The notes below the pieces were generated by a model, which ran no database searches, was not told the origin of the DNA, and saw only the letters and a list, made by a program, of their open reading frames with translations. The position numbers and the translations under genes were made by a program. Positions 1 through 9,000 of a stretch of DNA of 64,000 nucleotides are shown one piece after another (position 1 is the first letter of the stretch; every line of letters starts with the position of its first letter). Source of the DNA: JAFKFI01 sp963795435. Its GTDB lineage: Bacteria > Pseudomonadota > Alphaproteobacteria > Acetobacterales > Acetobacteraceae. The stretch is taken from positions 186,001-250,000 of the forward strand of contig CAWCHV010000001.1 of the NCBI GenBank assembly GCA_963795435.1, given 5' to 3'.

Positions 1-58
1 GGACAGAATCCCGACGCAAACTCAGTCCCATGCTGCACCCCGTCAACGGGAGAGACGC

Positions 59-433
59 ATGACCGAGAGGACCGACCCGCCGCCACTGCTCACGGCGCTG
101 GAACTCGACCGCCTCCGCGCAAGACTGGAGGCGCAGGATGCGCGCATCGAGGAGTTGCATGGTCTGCTCAGGCCGCTGCACGCCAAGCTGCACCGGATGC
201 AGCGGATGGCACCAGGGATGTCGCGCCTCGGCGCGGTCATCCTCGCCGCACCCGCCGTCGCGGTGACGGCGCTCGCCGTGATCGTCGGCATTCTGAGCTG
301 GCAACAGGAGCGCCGCGTCGCTCCCGCAGCGGCGGTCGCGGCCGAGGCTCCCGCTGTTCAGGCGCCGACCGCCCAATCGCAGCCGCCGCGCTTCATGCTG
401 CCGCCGCTCCGCCCGCCCACCTCGCGCGGCTGA
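59..433 (+). CDS. Small membrane-anchored coiled-coil protein, function unknown
   Basis: 124 aa. Residues about 13-45 are charged and heptad-like (LRARLEAQDARIEELHGL), predicting a short coiled coil. One hydrophobic segment at about 59-82 should span the membrane, followed by a Pro/Ala/Gln-rich tail. The ATG is preceded by a GGGAGA Shine-Dalgarno at good spacing, which supports the start. The topology is that of a bitopic inner-membrane protein, but no family was recognised. It stands alone, convergent with the downstream esterase gene. Confidence 0.6.
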   Translation: MTERTDPPPLLTALELDRLRARLEAQDARIEELHGLLRPLHAKLHRMQRMAPGMSRLGAVILAAPAVAVTALAVIVGILSWQQERRVAPAAAVAAEAPAVQAPTAQSQPPRFMLPPLRPPTSRG

Positions 434-738
434 GGGCGCGGCGCGGATCCGCGGTCCGCCGCGCGGGCGACGGAGCCGCGGAACTCGGCGAGATGGGCCT
501 GTTCGACCCGGATTTCTATACAGCCAGCCCCCTGACGTTCCGGCGACCACCGATCTGCTGGCTCATTTCCACGGTTCGGCTCTCGGGAGGGCCGCCGATC
601 CGCCGACGTGCGCGCAGATGGTGCTGGGGCGCCCAGCCCGCATTCCGCCACCTGCCGTGCCCGAGCAAGACAACCCCTTGGTGCATTGGCTCGACGCTCA
701 ATACGAAGCAGCGCCGGGGCCCCTCGGCGGCGCGTAGC
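434..738. other. Intergenic region, no gene seen
   Basis: About 300 bases between the 3' ends of two convergent genes. Open frames here look like shadow frames of GC-rich DNA. No strong hairpin or RNA gene was recognised. Confidence 0.4.
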
Positions 739-1752
739 TTAGGCCTCGGCGAGCCCCCAGAAGCGCGCGATCTCGCTGGTCGCCGAGACGGGCGCCTCGC
801 GCACCCATTGCGAGACCCTGCCCTCGTCGCCCTCGCCGATCGGCCAGGCGTGCGGCAGGCCGGCCAGCGTCCACATCTCGACGGCGGGCGCCTCGGGCAG
901 CCCCCAGACGCGGCGCCGCACGCCCGCCGTCGGCTCGGTCTCGGTCCAGGACGGACGGGACAGCCGATGCAGCGCGGCCCATTGGCGCGCCAGCAGCTCG
1001 GAATTGGCCGGGTCAACGGTGTGATCGGCGTCGCCGCGCCATATCGATAGGCGCGGCCAAGGTCCGGCGTAACCCGCCGGCCCTCGCTCGCGGGCCTTGT
1101 CGGCCCATTCCAGGCCGGACAGGTCGGGGCCGGCATGGGACATGCGGGCGAACGCCTGCCCCATGTCGTCGGCGCAGCCCACCGGCAGCCCCGCCACGAC
1201 AGCCCCCGCGGCGAACACGTCGGGATAGGAGGCCAGCAGCGCCGCGGCCATGCTGCCGCCAGCCGACAGGCCCGCGACAAAGATGCGTCGCTGGTCGGAG
1301 CGAAAGCCTGTCGCCGCCTCGGTCACCATCTGGCGGATCGAAACCGCCTCGCCCCGGCCGCGCCGCGTGTCGATCGGGCGGAACCAGTTGAAGCAGCCGC
1401 CCCGGTTGTTCTCCTGCGTCTGCGCCGGGATCACCACCGGCAGGCTCAACCGGTCGGCGAGCGTCAACCAGCCGGATTCCGTCGCGAACCCGGCCGCGTC
1501 CTGCCCACAGCCATGCAGCACCACGATCAGCGGCGCGCCGGGCCGTGGCGTGGTCGGCGGGGCGTAGAGCAGCATCTTCAGCCCGCCCGGGTTGGAGCCG
1601 AAGGCCGGCACCTCCATCACGCCAGGCACCTCCGCGGCCCGGGCCGCGAACGGCGTCGGGGGCGTGAGCTTGGCGTTCAGGACCACGGACGCCGCGCGCA
1701 TGGCGTCCTCGATCCCGCGGCGCCCGAGCCGCATCGCGCGTGTCAACTTCAT
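739..1752 (-). CDS. PHB depolymerase family esterase (alpha/beta hydrolase)
   Basis: 337 aa. Seen: the oxyanion-region motif VVLHGCGQDAAGF at about 85, a lipase box GLSAGGSM around residue 171 holding the nucleophile Ser, and a late PHAWP that fits the catalytic His. This is the arrangement of the PHB-depolymerase/feruloyl-esterase-like family (esterase D/LpqC type), which hydrolyses polyester or aryl ester bonds. The N-terminus (MKLTRAMRLGRRGIEDAMR) lacks a classical signal peptide, as in many 'PHB esterase' annotations of Rhodospirillales, so location is uncertain. The natural substrate cannot be read from sequence. Monocistronic. Confidence 0.85.
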   Translation of the reverse strand: MKLTRAMRLGRRGIEDAMRAASVVLNAKLTPPTPFAARAAEVPGVMEVPAFGSNPGGLKMLLYAPPTTPRPGAPLIVVLHGCGQDAAGFATESGWLTLADRLSLPVVIPAQTQENNRGGCFNWFRPIDTRRGRGEAVSIRQMVTEAATGFRSDQRRIFVAGLSAGGSMAAALLASYPDVFAAGAVVAGLPVGCADDMGQAFARMSHAGPDLSGLEWADKARERGPAGYAGPWPRLSIWRGDADHTVDPANSELLARQWAALHRLSRPSWTETEPTAGVRRRVWGLPEAPAVEMWTLAGLPHAWPIGEGDEGRVSQWVREAPVSATSEIARFWGLAEA

Positions 1753-1852
1753 GGGTGGAAAAGCCTCCGATGCCTCAGCGCGTCTTCAACGCCGCTCACC
1801 CATATGTGGATTGCCGCAGCGCAGCATAAGACCGAAAGCGGCTATCGACGGC

Positions 1853-2356
1853 TCACGGATGCTTGTGGATCGGGTCGACCCAGTAGACCGCCTCGGGCTT
1901 CTCCACCGGCTCGATCGCCAGGTTCACCACCACGGCCTCATTGTCGCTGCGCACCAGCACGCATTCCAGCGTCTCGTCGGAGCTGGCGTTGATCTCCTGA
2001 TGCGGCACATAGGGCGGGACGAAGATGAAGTCGCCCGGCTCGGCCTCGGCGACGAACTCCAGCCGCTCGCCCCAACGCATCCTGGCCTTGCCCTTGACGA
2101 TGTAGATCACGCTTTCCAGCGCCCCGTGGTGGTGCGCGCCGGTCTTGGCATTGGGGTGGATATGCACCGTCCCCGCCCAGATCTTCTGCGCGCCCACGCG
2201 GGCCGCGTTGATCGCGGCGGCGCGGTTCATCCCAGGGGTCTGCGCCGTGTTGGTGTCGAGCTGATCGCCCTTGATCACCCGCACGCCGTTGTCGCGCCAG
2301 TCCACCGCGCCGGGAGCGGGCGGGGCGTCATGGGTGTGGGGATGATCGTGGCTCAT
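1853..2356 (-). CDS. Cupin-domain protein
   Basis: 167 aa from the ATG at 2356; an in-frame extension upstream encodes Arg/Ser-rich sequence typical of a shadow frame, so the short start is preferred. A single cupin barrel is visible: metal-binding motif 1 HIHPNAKTGAHHHG and motif 2 PPYVPHQEINAS. The N-terminus is His-rich (MSHDHPHTHD), a possible extra metal site. Small one-domain cupins of this type are non-haem metal enzymes or ligand binders; no specific reaction can be assigned. It lies on the same strand as the MOSC gene, 70 bp away, and could be co-transcribed. Confidence 0.8.
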   Translation of the reverse strand: MSHDHPHTHDAPPAPGAVDWRDNGVRVIKGDQLDTNTAQTPGMNRAAAINAARVGAQKIWAGTVHIHPNAKTGAHHHGALESVIYIVKGKARMRWGERLEFVAEAEPGDFIFVPPYVPHQEINASSDETLECVLVRSDNEAVVVNLAIEPVEKPEAVYWVDPIHKHP

Positions 2357-2426
2357 CGCTGGCACTCCGGGATCGCTGGATCGCTCGAATGTGCGCCCGC
2401 CGCCGCGCTGCCTCAAGTGCGGCGGA

Positions 2427-2969
2427 TCAGACCCGCACCAATGGGCGGTGGGGTTCCGGCGGCAGCTCGATTTCGATCGGATCGCCAGGACGCACCTCCC
2501 CGCCGGCCAGCACGATCGCCATGATGCCGGCCTTGAGGACGAAGCCGCCTTGGGCGTCACGTCCCAGCACCGCCGCCATCAGGCCGGGCTGGAAGCGGTC
2601 GAGCTGAAGGCAGGGATTGCGCAGGCCCGTCACCTCGACCACCGCCGCCTCGCCCAGATGCAGCCTGGCCCCGGTCGGCAGGCCGAGCAGATCGACCCCG
2701 CGCGTGGTGACGTTCTCGCCGATGTCCCCGGCCGCGACGGCGAAGCCGGTCTCCCGCAATTCGTCGAGCAATTCGGCGTGGATCAGATGCACCTGGCGCA
2801 AATTCGGCTGGGTCGGGTCGCGGCGGACGCGGGAGCGGTGCTTGACCGTCTCGCCCATGTGAGCGTCGTTCTCGACGCCGAGCCCCGCCACAAGGCGGAT
2901 GCTGTCCTGGGTCGGCTTGCTGAAGCCGTGCCGTGGATCGCGGCTCACGGCGGCGACGATGCCGGTCAT
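2427..2969 (-). CDS. MOSC domain-containing protein
   Basis: 180 aa from the ATG at 2969; a start at 3014 would add 15 residues. It shows the small stand-alone MOSC (molybdenum cofactor sulfurase C-terminal) fold: GLGVENDAHMG near the start, GDIGENVTTRGVDLLGLP in the centre and VTGLRNPCLQLD with the conserved Cys used for sulfur or cofactor transfer. MOSC proteins carry sulfur to Mo cofactors or reduce N-hydroxylated compounds. The short bacterial type (YiiM-like) is the nearest architecture. The physiological partner is unknown. Confidence 0.85.
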   Translation of the reverse strand: MTGIVAAVSRDPRHGFSKPTQDSIRLVAGLGVENDAHMGETVKHRSRVRRDPTQPNLRQVHLIHAELLDELRETGFAVAAGDIGENVTTRGVDLLGLPTGARLHLGEAAVVEVTGLRNPCLQLDRFQPGLMAAVLGRDAQGGFVLKAGIMAIVLAGGEVRPGDPIEIELPPEPHRPLVRV

Positions 2970-3091
2970 GCGCTGGTGGCTTGCTTGCGGCAGCACCGGA
3001 GGATGCTCGTGCAAAGAGCTGGATTCAGGACCGAATTCCTGCGATCCCGACCATACCTGCGAGGCAACAAGACGAAATTCCTAATCAGCGA

Positions 3092-3121
3092 TTGACTCGG
3101 AGGGAGGGAATGCGAACAAAT
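3092..3121 (+). promoter_or_regulatory. Candidate imuA promoter overlapped by the LexA operator
   Basis: TTGACT at 3092-3097 followed after 17 nt by AACAAA (3115-3120) gives a plausible -35/-10 pair. The -10 region lies inside the LexA box, so repressor binding would block polymerase. The -10 match is weak. Confidence 0.4.
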
Positions 3122-3128
3122 AAGGAAC
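3114..3128 (+). promoter_or_regulatory. LexA (SOS) box, GAAC-N7-GAAC
   Basis: Perfect direct repeat GAAC AAATAAG GAAC, the complement of the alphaproteobacterial LexA site GTTC-N7-GTTC. It lies 16 bp before the imuA ATG. imuA-imuB-dnaE2 operons are known LexA-regulated, DNA-damage-inducible genes, so the position fits exactly. Confidence 0.85.
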
Positions 3129-3144
3129 ACAAGCCCTTCCGCCC

Positions 3145-3984
3145 ATGCAGCCGAACCTTTACATCGTCGGGCGCGCCCTTGACGAATCACCCCCGTTCCC
3201 GGCGCCCCGGACCGCGCCGTCGGATCGCGCGCGGCCGTTGCCGGCGCATCTGGCGGCGCTGCGGGACCGGCTGCGCAAGCCCGCCGGGAAGTGGGGGGCG
3301 CTGCCGTTCGGCGATGCGCGTGTGGATGCCTGCCTGCCTGCCGGCGGCCTGCCGCTGGGGCAGCTGCACGAGGTCGGCGCGGCAGGCCTGGAGGCGGAGA
3401 CCGGGGTGCTGACGGCGGGGTTCGTGGCGGCGCTGCTGGCCCGGCTGCCAAGCAATCTGCCGATCCTATGGATCGCGCCCTGCGACGACCTGCATCCGCC
3501 GGGGCTGCTGGCCTATGGGCTCGATCCCGGCCGGCTGGTGCTGGTCCGCCCGCGCGATGACGCCGGCACCCTGGGAGCGATGGAGACGGCGTTGCGCGCC
3601 GGCGGTTTGGCGGCGGTGGTGGGCGAGGTCGGCCAGCTGGAGCGCACCGCTTCCCGCCGGCTGCAATTCGCCTGCCTCGCCAGCGGCGTCACCAGCTTCG
3701 CGCTGCGCCGCTGGCCGCACGGGCGGAAGCGGGCGGACCGGGAGGCGACGGCCGCGATCACGCGCTGGCAGCTCGCCCCGGCGCCTTCCGAGTTGGACGC
3801 TCGCGAGCTTGGCGCGCCGCGCTGGCGCGTGGCGCTGACCCATGCCCGCGGCGGCCGGCCCGGTGCGTGGGTTCTGGAACTGCCCATCAAGGAGGTCGAA
3901 AATGGCCCGACGCATCCTTTCCGTGTGGTCGCCGAACTGGCCGATCACCCGGCTGATCCGCCGCTCCGCGCTCGCACCGGGTGA
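3145..3984 (+). CDS. imuA: ImuA, SulA/RecA-like component of the SOS mutasome
   Basis: 279 aa. RecA-like remnant: WGALPFGDARVDACLPAGGLPLGQLHEV at about 50-77, typical of ImuA, followed by the beta-strand ILWIAPCDDLHPPGL and a VVGEVGQLERTASRRLQ helix. ImuA works with ImuB and DnaE2 (ImuC) in error-prone translesion synthesis after DNA damage. The gene sits directly behind a LexA box and overlaps imuB by 83 bp in another frame, the standard translationally coupled arrangement. Intact. Confidence 0.92.
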   Translation: MQPNLYIVGRALDESPPFPAPRTAPSDRARPLPAHLAALRDRLRKPAGKWGALPFGDARVDACLPAGGLPLGQLHEVGAAGLEAETGVLTAGFVAALLARLPSNLPILWIAPCDDLHPPGLLAYGLDPGRLVLVRPRDDAGTLGAMETALRAGGLAAVVGEVGQLERTASRRLQFACLASGVTSFALRRWPHGRKRADREATAAITRWQLAPAPSELDARELGAPRWRVALTHARGGRPGAWVLELPIKEVENGPTHPFRVVAELADHPADPPLRARTG

Positions 3985-5427
3985 AATCCAGGTGACGGTG
4001 GAGGCGGCGCACGGCGTCCGCCGCCTTGCCGCGGTCGGGTCAGAGGGGTTGGAAGCGGGGTTGCGTCCCGGCCAGACACTGACCGACGCCCGAGCGATCT
4101 GCCCGGCGCTGGTTCCCCACGATGCCGACCCGGACGGCGACGCGGCGGCCTTGGCCGCCCTCGCCGGGTGGTGCGAGCGCTACACCCCTCTTACCGCTCC
4201 GGACCCACCGGACGGGCTGTGGCTCGACATCACCGGCTGCGGCCATCTGTTCGACGGCGAGGAGAGACTGGCCGTCGCCCTCGTCGCGCGGCTGGGGCGC
4301 GACGCGATCCCTTGCCGCCTCGCCGTCGCCGGCACCACCGGGACCGCGTGGGCGCTGGCCCGCTCGCCGCTCGGGCAGGATTTTACCATCCTCCCGCCAG
4401 GCGAGGAGCGCGCGGCGCTCAGGCATCTGCCCGTGGCGGGGTTGCGGCTCGATCCGCGCACGGTCGCGGGGCTGCGCCGGCTCGGCTTGCGCAGCGTGGG
4501 CGAACTCGCCCGCCTGCCTCGCGCCGAAATCACCGCACGGTTCGGCGCCATGCCGGTGCTGCGGCTTGACCAAGCGCTCGGTGCGACGGAGGAAGCGATC
4601 GCCTGGCCGCGGCCGGCCGCGCCCTTCGCCGAGCGTTTTTCCCCGCCGAGCCGATCGGCACGCCCGAGGATCTCGGCCGGACGCTGGAGTTGCTGGCGGG
4701 GCGCCTTTGCCGGCGACTGGCCGAGCAGCGTCAGGGGGGACACCGTTTCGTCGCACGCTTCTTCCGCGTGGATGGCGAGGACCAGTTCATCGCCGTCGCC
4801 ACCGCCCTACCGGCGCGCGAGCCCGCGCATCTGACCAAGCTGTTGCGCGAGAGGCTGGAGACGGTGGACCCCGGCTTCGGCGTCGAGACGGTGGCGCTGG
4901 AGGCGGAGGACGTAGCACCGCTCGGCACGCCGCAAGGACAACTCCTCGCCGCACCCGATCCCGGCCGCGCGCTCGCCGAAATGGTGGACACGCTCGCCAA
5001 CCGCATCGGCCCGGACCGCATCTGGCGCCCCGCTCCGCGAGAAAGCCACGTACCGGAACGCGCGGTGCGCCCTGCCCCGCCGCTCGCCACCGCACCCGCC
5101 TGGACGACGGACCCCTCCACCCCGCGCCCGATCCGCCTGCTGCGCCGGCCGGAACCGATCGAGGCCACCGCTCCGGTGCCGGACGACCCGCCCATCCTGT
5201 TCCGCTGGCGCGGCGCCTTGCACCGCGTCCGCGCAGCCAGCGGCCCGGAGCGCATCGGCGCCGAATGGTGGCGGCGTGGGGAACGTCAGGATGACCGCGC
5301 GGAAGCGGATCTGCTGCGCGACTACTACCGGGTGGAGGACACCGACGGCGCCCGCTTCTGGGTGTTCCGCGCCGGCCTGGAAGCGCGGCGGTTGCCGCGC
5401 TGGTACCTGCACGGGCTGTTCGCGTGA
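3902..5427 (+). pseudogene. imuB: ImuB, inactive Y-family polymerase homologue, with apparent 1-nt frameshift
   Basis: Starts at ATG 3902 (MARRILSVWSPNWPITRLIRR) inside imuA and ends WYLHGLFA, the usual ImuB C-terminus. The first part (3902 to about 4640) carries the palm segment LWLDITGCGHLFDGEE and a helix-hairpin-helix (GLRRLGLRSVGELARLP). The protein then continues in another frame (FFPAEPIGTPEDLGRTLELL onward). The switch falls at a run of five T and four C (4636-4644), where adding one base restores a single reading frame of about 508 codons, normal for ImuB. The N-terminal motif SVW lacks the catalytic Asp, as expected for this non-catalytic scaffold that links DnaE2 to the clamp. It may be a real mutation or a homopolymer sequencing error. 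Confidence 0.85.
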
Positions 5428-5472
5428 GCGAAAAGGCCGAACGGCAAGCTCGACCAGCTTTTCCGAACCACG

Positions 5473-5575
5473 GCAAAGTCGCGGATGCCCGGCCTGCGCC
5501 GGGCATGACGGTCAGGTGCGATCTTTCCTCACCCATCCGTCCTGGTCGGCGAAGGCCGACCATCCACGACTTTAA
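5473..5575. repeat. BIME-like composite palindromic repeat, copy A
   Basis: Two hairpins in opposite orientation, about 25 bp apart. The left arm has a GCCCGGCctgcGCCGGGC core (5487-5504). The right arm has GGTCGGCgaaGGCCGACC (5543-5561), and the element ends in CATCCACGACTTT. The right arm is close to the reverse complement of the left one. A near-identical unit lies at 5912-6018 and a rearranged one at 36854-36946, so this is a dispersed family. Confidence 0.75.
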
Positions 5576-5622
5576 GGCCCATTCGGTTGCCGATTCAGCC
5601 GTCGCATGGCATCACCTGGCCT

Positions 5623-5910
5623 ATGCAGGGTGGATGGGTGTACATCGTCACGAACCGGCCGGACGGCACACTCTACACTGGCGTTACCAGCAACATCGCC
5701 CGGCGCGCGTGGGAGCATCGCGAGGGTGTCGTCGATGGCTTCACAAAGAAGTATGGCTTGAAACGACTCGTCTTCATCGAGCGGCACGACGACATCCGAA
5801 CTGCGATCCAGCGCGAGAAAGCCATCAAGGGTTGGTGCCGGGCCTGGAAGATCCGTCTCATCCGCGCGCAGAACCCGGATTGGGAGGATCTTTACGACCG
5901 GATTTCCTGA
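5623..5910 (+). CDS. Small GIY-YIG nuclease-superfamily protein
   Basis: 95 aa from ATG 5623 (MQGGWVYIVTN); a TTG at 5587 is a weaker alternative. The GIY-YIG signature appears as WVYIVTN then LYTGVTSNIARRAWEHREG. The conserved KKYGLKRLVFIE strand, the Glu in QREKAIKGWCRAWK and the terminal NPDWEDL match the compact one-domain GIY-YIG proteins common in alphaproteobacteria. The biological role of these solo domains is not established. The gene is bracketed by two BIME-like repeats and interrupts the imuB-dnaE2 unit, suggesting it arrived as a repeat-bounded cassette. Confidence 0.85.
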   Translation: MQGGWVYIVTNRPDGTLYTGVTSNIARRAWEHREGVVDGFTKKYGLKRLVFIERHDDIRTAIQREKAIKGWCRAWKIRLIRAQNPDWEDLYDRIS

Positions 5911-5911
5911 G

Positions 5912-6018
5912 CCGCGACGAAGTCGTGGATGCCCGGCCTTCGCCGGGCATGACGGCGAGGTGCGATCTTTCCTCCCCCACCCGTCATGGTCGGCGAAGGC
6001 CGACCATCCACGACTTTG
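5912..6018. repeat. BIME-like composite palindromic repeat, copy B
   Basis: Almost the same sequence as 5473-5575 over about 100 bp, in direct orientation: GTCGTGGATGCCCGGCC hairpin, spacer GGTGCGATCTTTCCTC, then the inverse hairpin ending CATCCACGACTTT. It begins 2 bp after the GIY-YIG stop codon. Confidence 0.75.
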
Positions 6019-6076
6019 GTTGGAGGCGGCAAAGTCCCAGATCGCCGGGACATAACGCGCGCTGCCAGCCTCCCGA

Positions 6077-9000
6077 ATGACCTACGCCGAACTGCAAGTC
6101 GCAAGCGCGTTCTCCTTCCTGCGCGGCGCGGCGCGACCGGAGGAGTTGGCGGTGGCGGCGGCGATGCTCGGGCTCGCCGCGATCGGGGTGGCCGACCGCA
6201 ACACGGTGGCTGGCGTGGTGCGGATGCACGATGCCGTCAAGCAGGTCGAGAAACAGACACAGACAAGGCTGCGCCTGCTGGCCGGCGCGCTGCTGGTATT
6301 TCGCGACGGCACGCCGGACATGCTCTGCTACCCGCGCGATCGCGCGGCGTGGGGGCGGCTCACGCGGCTGCTCAGCGTGGGCAAGTTGCGCGCCAAGCAC
6401 GGCGATGCGAGCGACGAGGCGAAGGCCACCAATCGCTGCTTTCTCGATTACGCCGATCTGCTGGCGCACGGCGAAGGCCAGCTGCTGATCGTGGTGCCGC
6501 CGCATCGGCTGGACGCCGCCTTCACCGCGCATGTCGAACGAGTCGCGACGGATTTTTCCGGGCGCGCCTATGTCGCCGGTACCCGTCGCCATCGCGCCGA
6601 CGATGCGCGCCGGCTGTGCGCGCTTGCTGATCTGTCACTGCCGATGGTCGCGACCAACGACGTGCTCTATCACGCGCCGGACCGCCGGCCGCTACAGGAC
6701 GTGCTGACCGCGATCCGGCTTGGCTGCCGGGTCGACGAAGTGGGCCGCGTGCTGGAGCCGAACGGCGAACGCTATCTGAAATCGCCGGCGGAGATGGCGC
6801 GGCTTTTCCGCGCCCACCTGGATGCGCTCGTGCGCACCACGGAGATCATGGAACGCTGCCGCTTCTCGCTCGACGAGCTGGCTTACGAATATCCCGACGA
6901 GCCGGTGCCGCCCGGCCTCACGCCGGACGAGCATCTGGCCAACCTCACCTGGCAGGGCGCGGCCTCGCGCTTTCCCGGGGGCGTTCCGGCCAGCCTGCGT
7001 GCGACGCTGGAAAAAGAGCTGCGTCTGATCGCGCATCTTGGTTACGCGCGATATTTCCTCACCGTGCACGACATCGTGCGGTTCGCACGCAACGAAAAAA
7101 TCCTCTGCCAGGGACGCGGCTCGGCGGCCAATTCGGCGGTGTGCTACTGTCTCGGCGTCACCGCCGTCAACCCCGCCGAGATCGACCTGCTGTTCGAGCG
7201 TTTTGTCTCCGCCGAACGGCGCGAGCCGCCCGACATCGACGTCGATTTCGAGCACGAGCGTCGCGAGGAGGTGATCCAGTATATTTACCGCCGCTACGGT
7301 CGCCACCGCGCCGGCATCGCCGCCACGGTGATCCACTACCGGCCGAAAAGCGCCATGCGCGAGGTCGGCAAGGCGATGGGGCTCGCCGAGGACGCGACCG
7401 CCGCCCTCGCCGCGCAATCGTGGAACTCCGGCGACGAGCTGTGGCCGGACGAGCGCATCGCCGAGGTCGGCCTCGACCCGACGAGCCCCGTCATTCACCG
7501 CACCGTGGCGCTGGCGCGCGAGCTGGTCGGCTTCCCGCGCCATCTCTCGCAGCATGTCGGCGGCTTCGTGCTGACGCGCGGGCGGCTCGACGAGACGGTG
7601 CCGATCGGCCGGGCGGCAATGGACGAGCGCACCTTCATCGAGTGGGACAAGGACGATATCGATACGCTCGGCATCATGAAGGTCGATGTGCTGGCGCTCG
7701 GGATGCTCACCTGCATCCGCAAGGCGTTCGACACGCTCGGCGTGAACGATCTCGCCGACATTCCGCGCGAGGACCCGACGGTGTATCAAATGCTGTCGCG
7801 CGGCGATTCGATCGGCGTGTTCCAGGTGGAATCGCGCGCGCAGATCAACATGCTGCCGCGATTGCAGCCGCGCGCCTTCTACGACCTGGTGATCGAGGTG
7901 GCGATCGTCCGCCCCGGACCGATCCAGGGCGACATGGTGCATCCCTACCTGCGCCGCCGGCAGGGGCTGGAGGAGGTGTTCTTCCCCTCACCCGCCCTCG
8001 AACACGGGGAGGCTGACGAGTTGGAGCGCGTGCTCGGCAAGACGCTCGGCGTGCCATTGTTCCAGGAGCAGGCCATGCGCATCGCCATCGAGGCGGCGCG
8101 TTTCACGCCAGAGGAGGCGAACCAGCTCCGCCGCTCGATGGCAACGTTCCGCAACGTCGGCACCATCCACAGCTTCTTCAGCAAGATGGTCGACGGCATG
8201 GTGGCGCGCGGCTACACGCGCGATTTCGCGGAACGCTGCTTCCGCCAGATCGAGGGCTTCGGCACCTATGGCTTCCCGGAGAGCCACGCGGCGAGCTTCG
8301 CGCTGCTGGTCTACGCCTCGGCCTGGCTGAAATGCCATCACCCGGCGCATTTCACCGCGGCGCTGCTGAACTCGCAGCCGATGGGCTTCTACGCACCGGC
8401 GCAGCTTGTGCGCGATGCACGCGAGCACGGCGTGTCGGTGCGCGGCGCCGACGTCACCGCGAGCGCGTGGGACTGCACGATCGAGCCGGGTGCCACGCTG
8501 CGCCTGGGCCTGCGGCTGATCGAGGGTTTCCGCGAGGACTGGGCGACGCGGCTCATGCGCGCCCGCGATCAATCCGCCGGGTTGCGGAGCTTCTCCGATC
8601 TGATCCGGGTCGGGCTGCCCCGGCCGGCGCTGGAGGCGCTGGCGGACGCGGATGCGATGCGCGGGCTAGGGCTCGACCGGCGGGCCGCACTCTGGCAGGT
8701 GCGCGGGCTGCGCGACGAGGCGGACCTGCCGCTGTTCGCGGGCCAGCCGGTATCGATGCGCGAGGCGCCGCTGCCCGTGATGGCCAAGGGCGAGCACGTG
8801 ATCGCCGACTACCAGGCGACCGGCCTGTCGCTGAAGGCACACCCGCTGGGCTTCCTGCGGGCCGATCTTGCTCGCCAAGGCGTGCTGAGCTGCGCCGAGG
8901 CGGTGCTGCGCCCGGAGGACGCGCGGGTGCGGCTTGCCGGCGTGGTGCTGGTGCGCCAGCGCCCGGGCAACGGCAACGTCGTGTTCTGCACCATCGAGGA

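Noticed and set aside
1250..2524. Long plus-strand open frames over the esterase, cupin and MOSC genes
   Set aside because: Arg/Pro/His-rich shadow frames caused by high GC. The minus-strand genes show domains and codon-position bias.
4636..4644. Programmed frameshifting in imuB
   Set aside because: ImuB is not known to need recoding, and the site is a simple homopolymer run lacking a canonical slippery heptamer; error or mutation is more likely.
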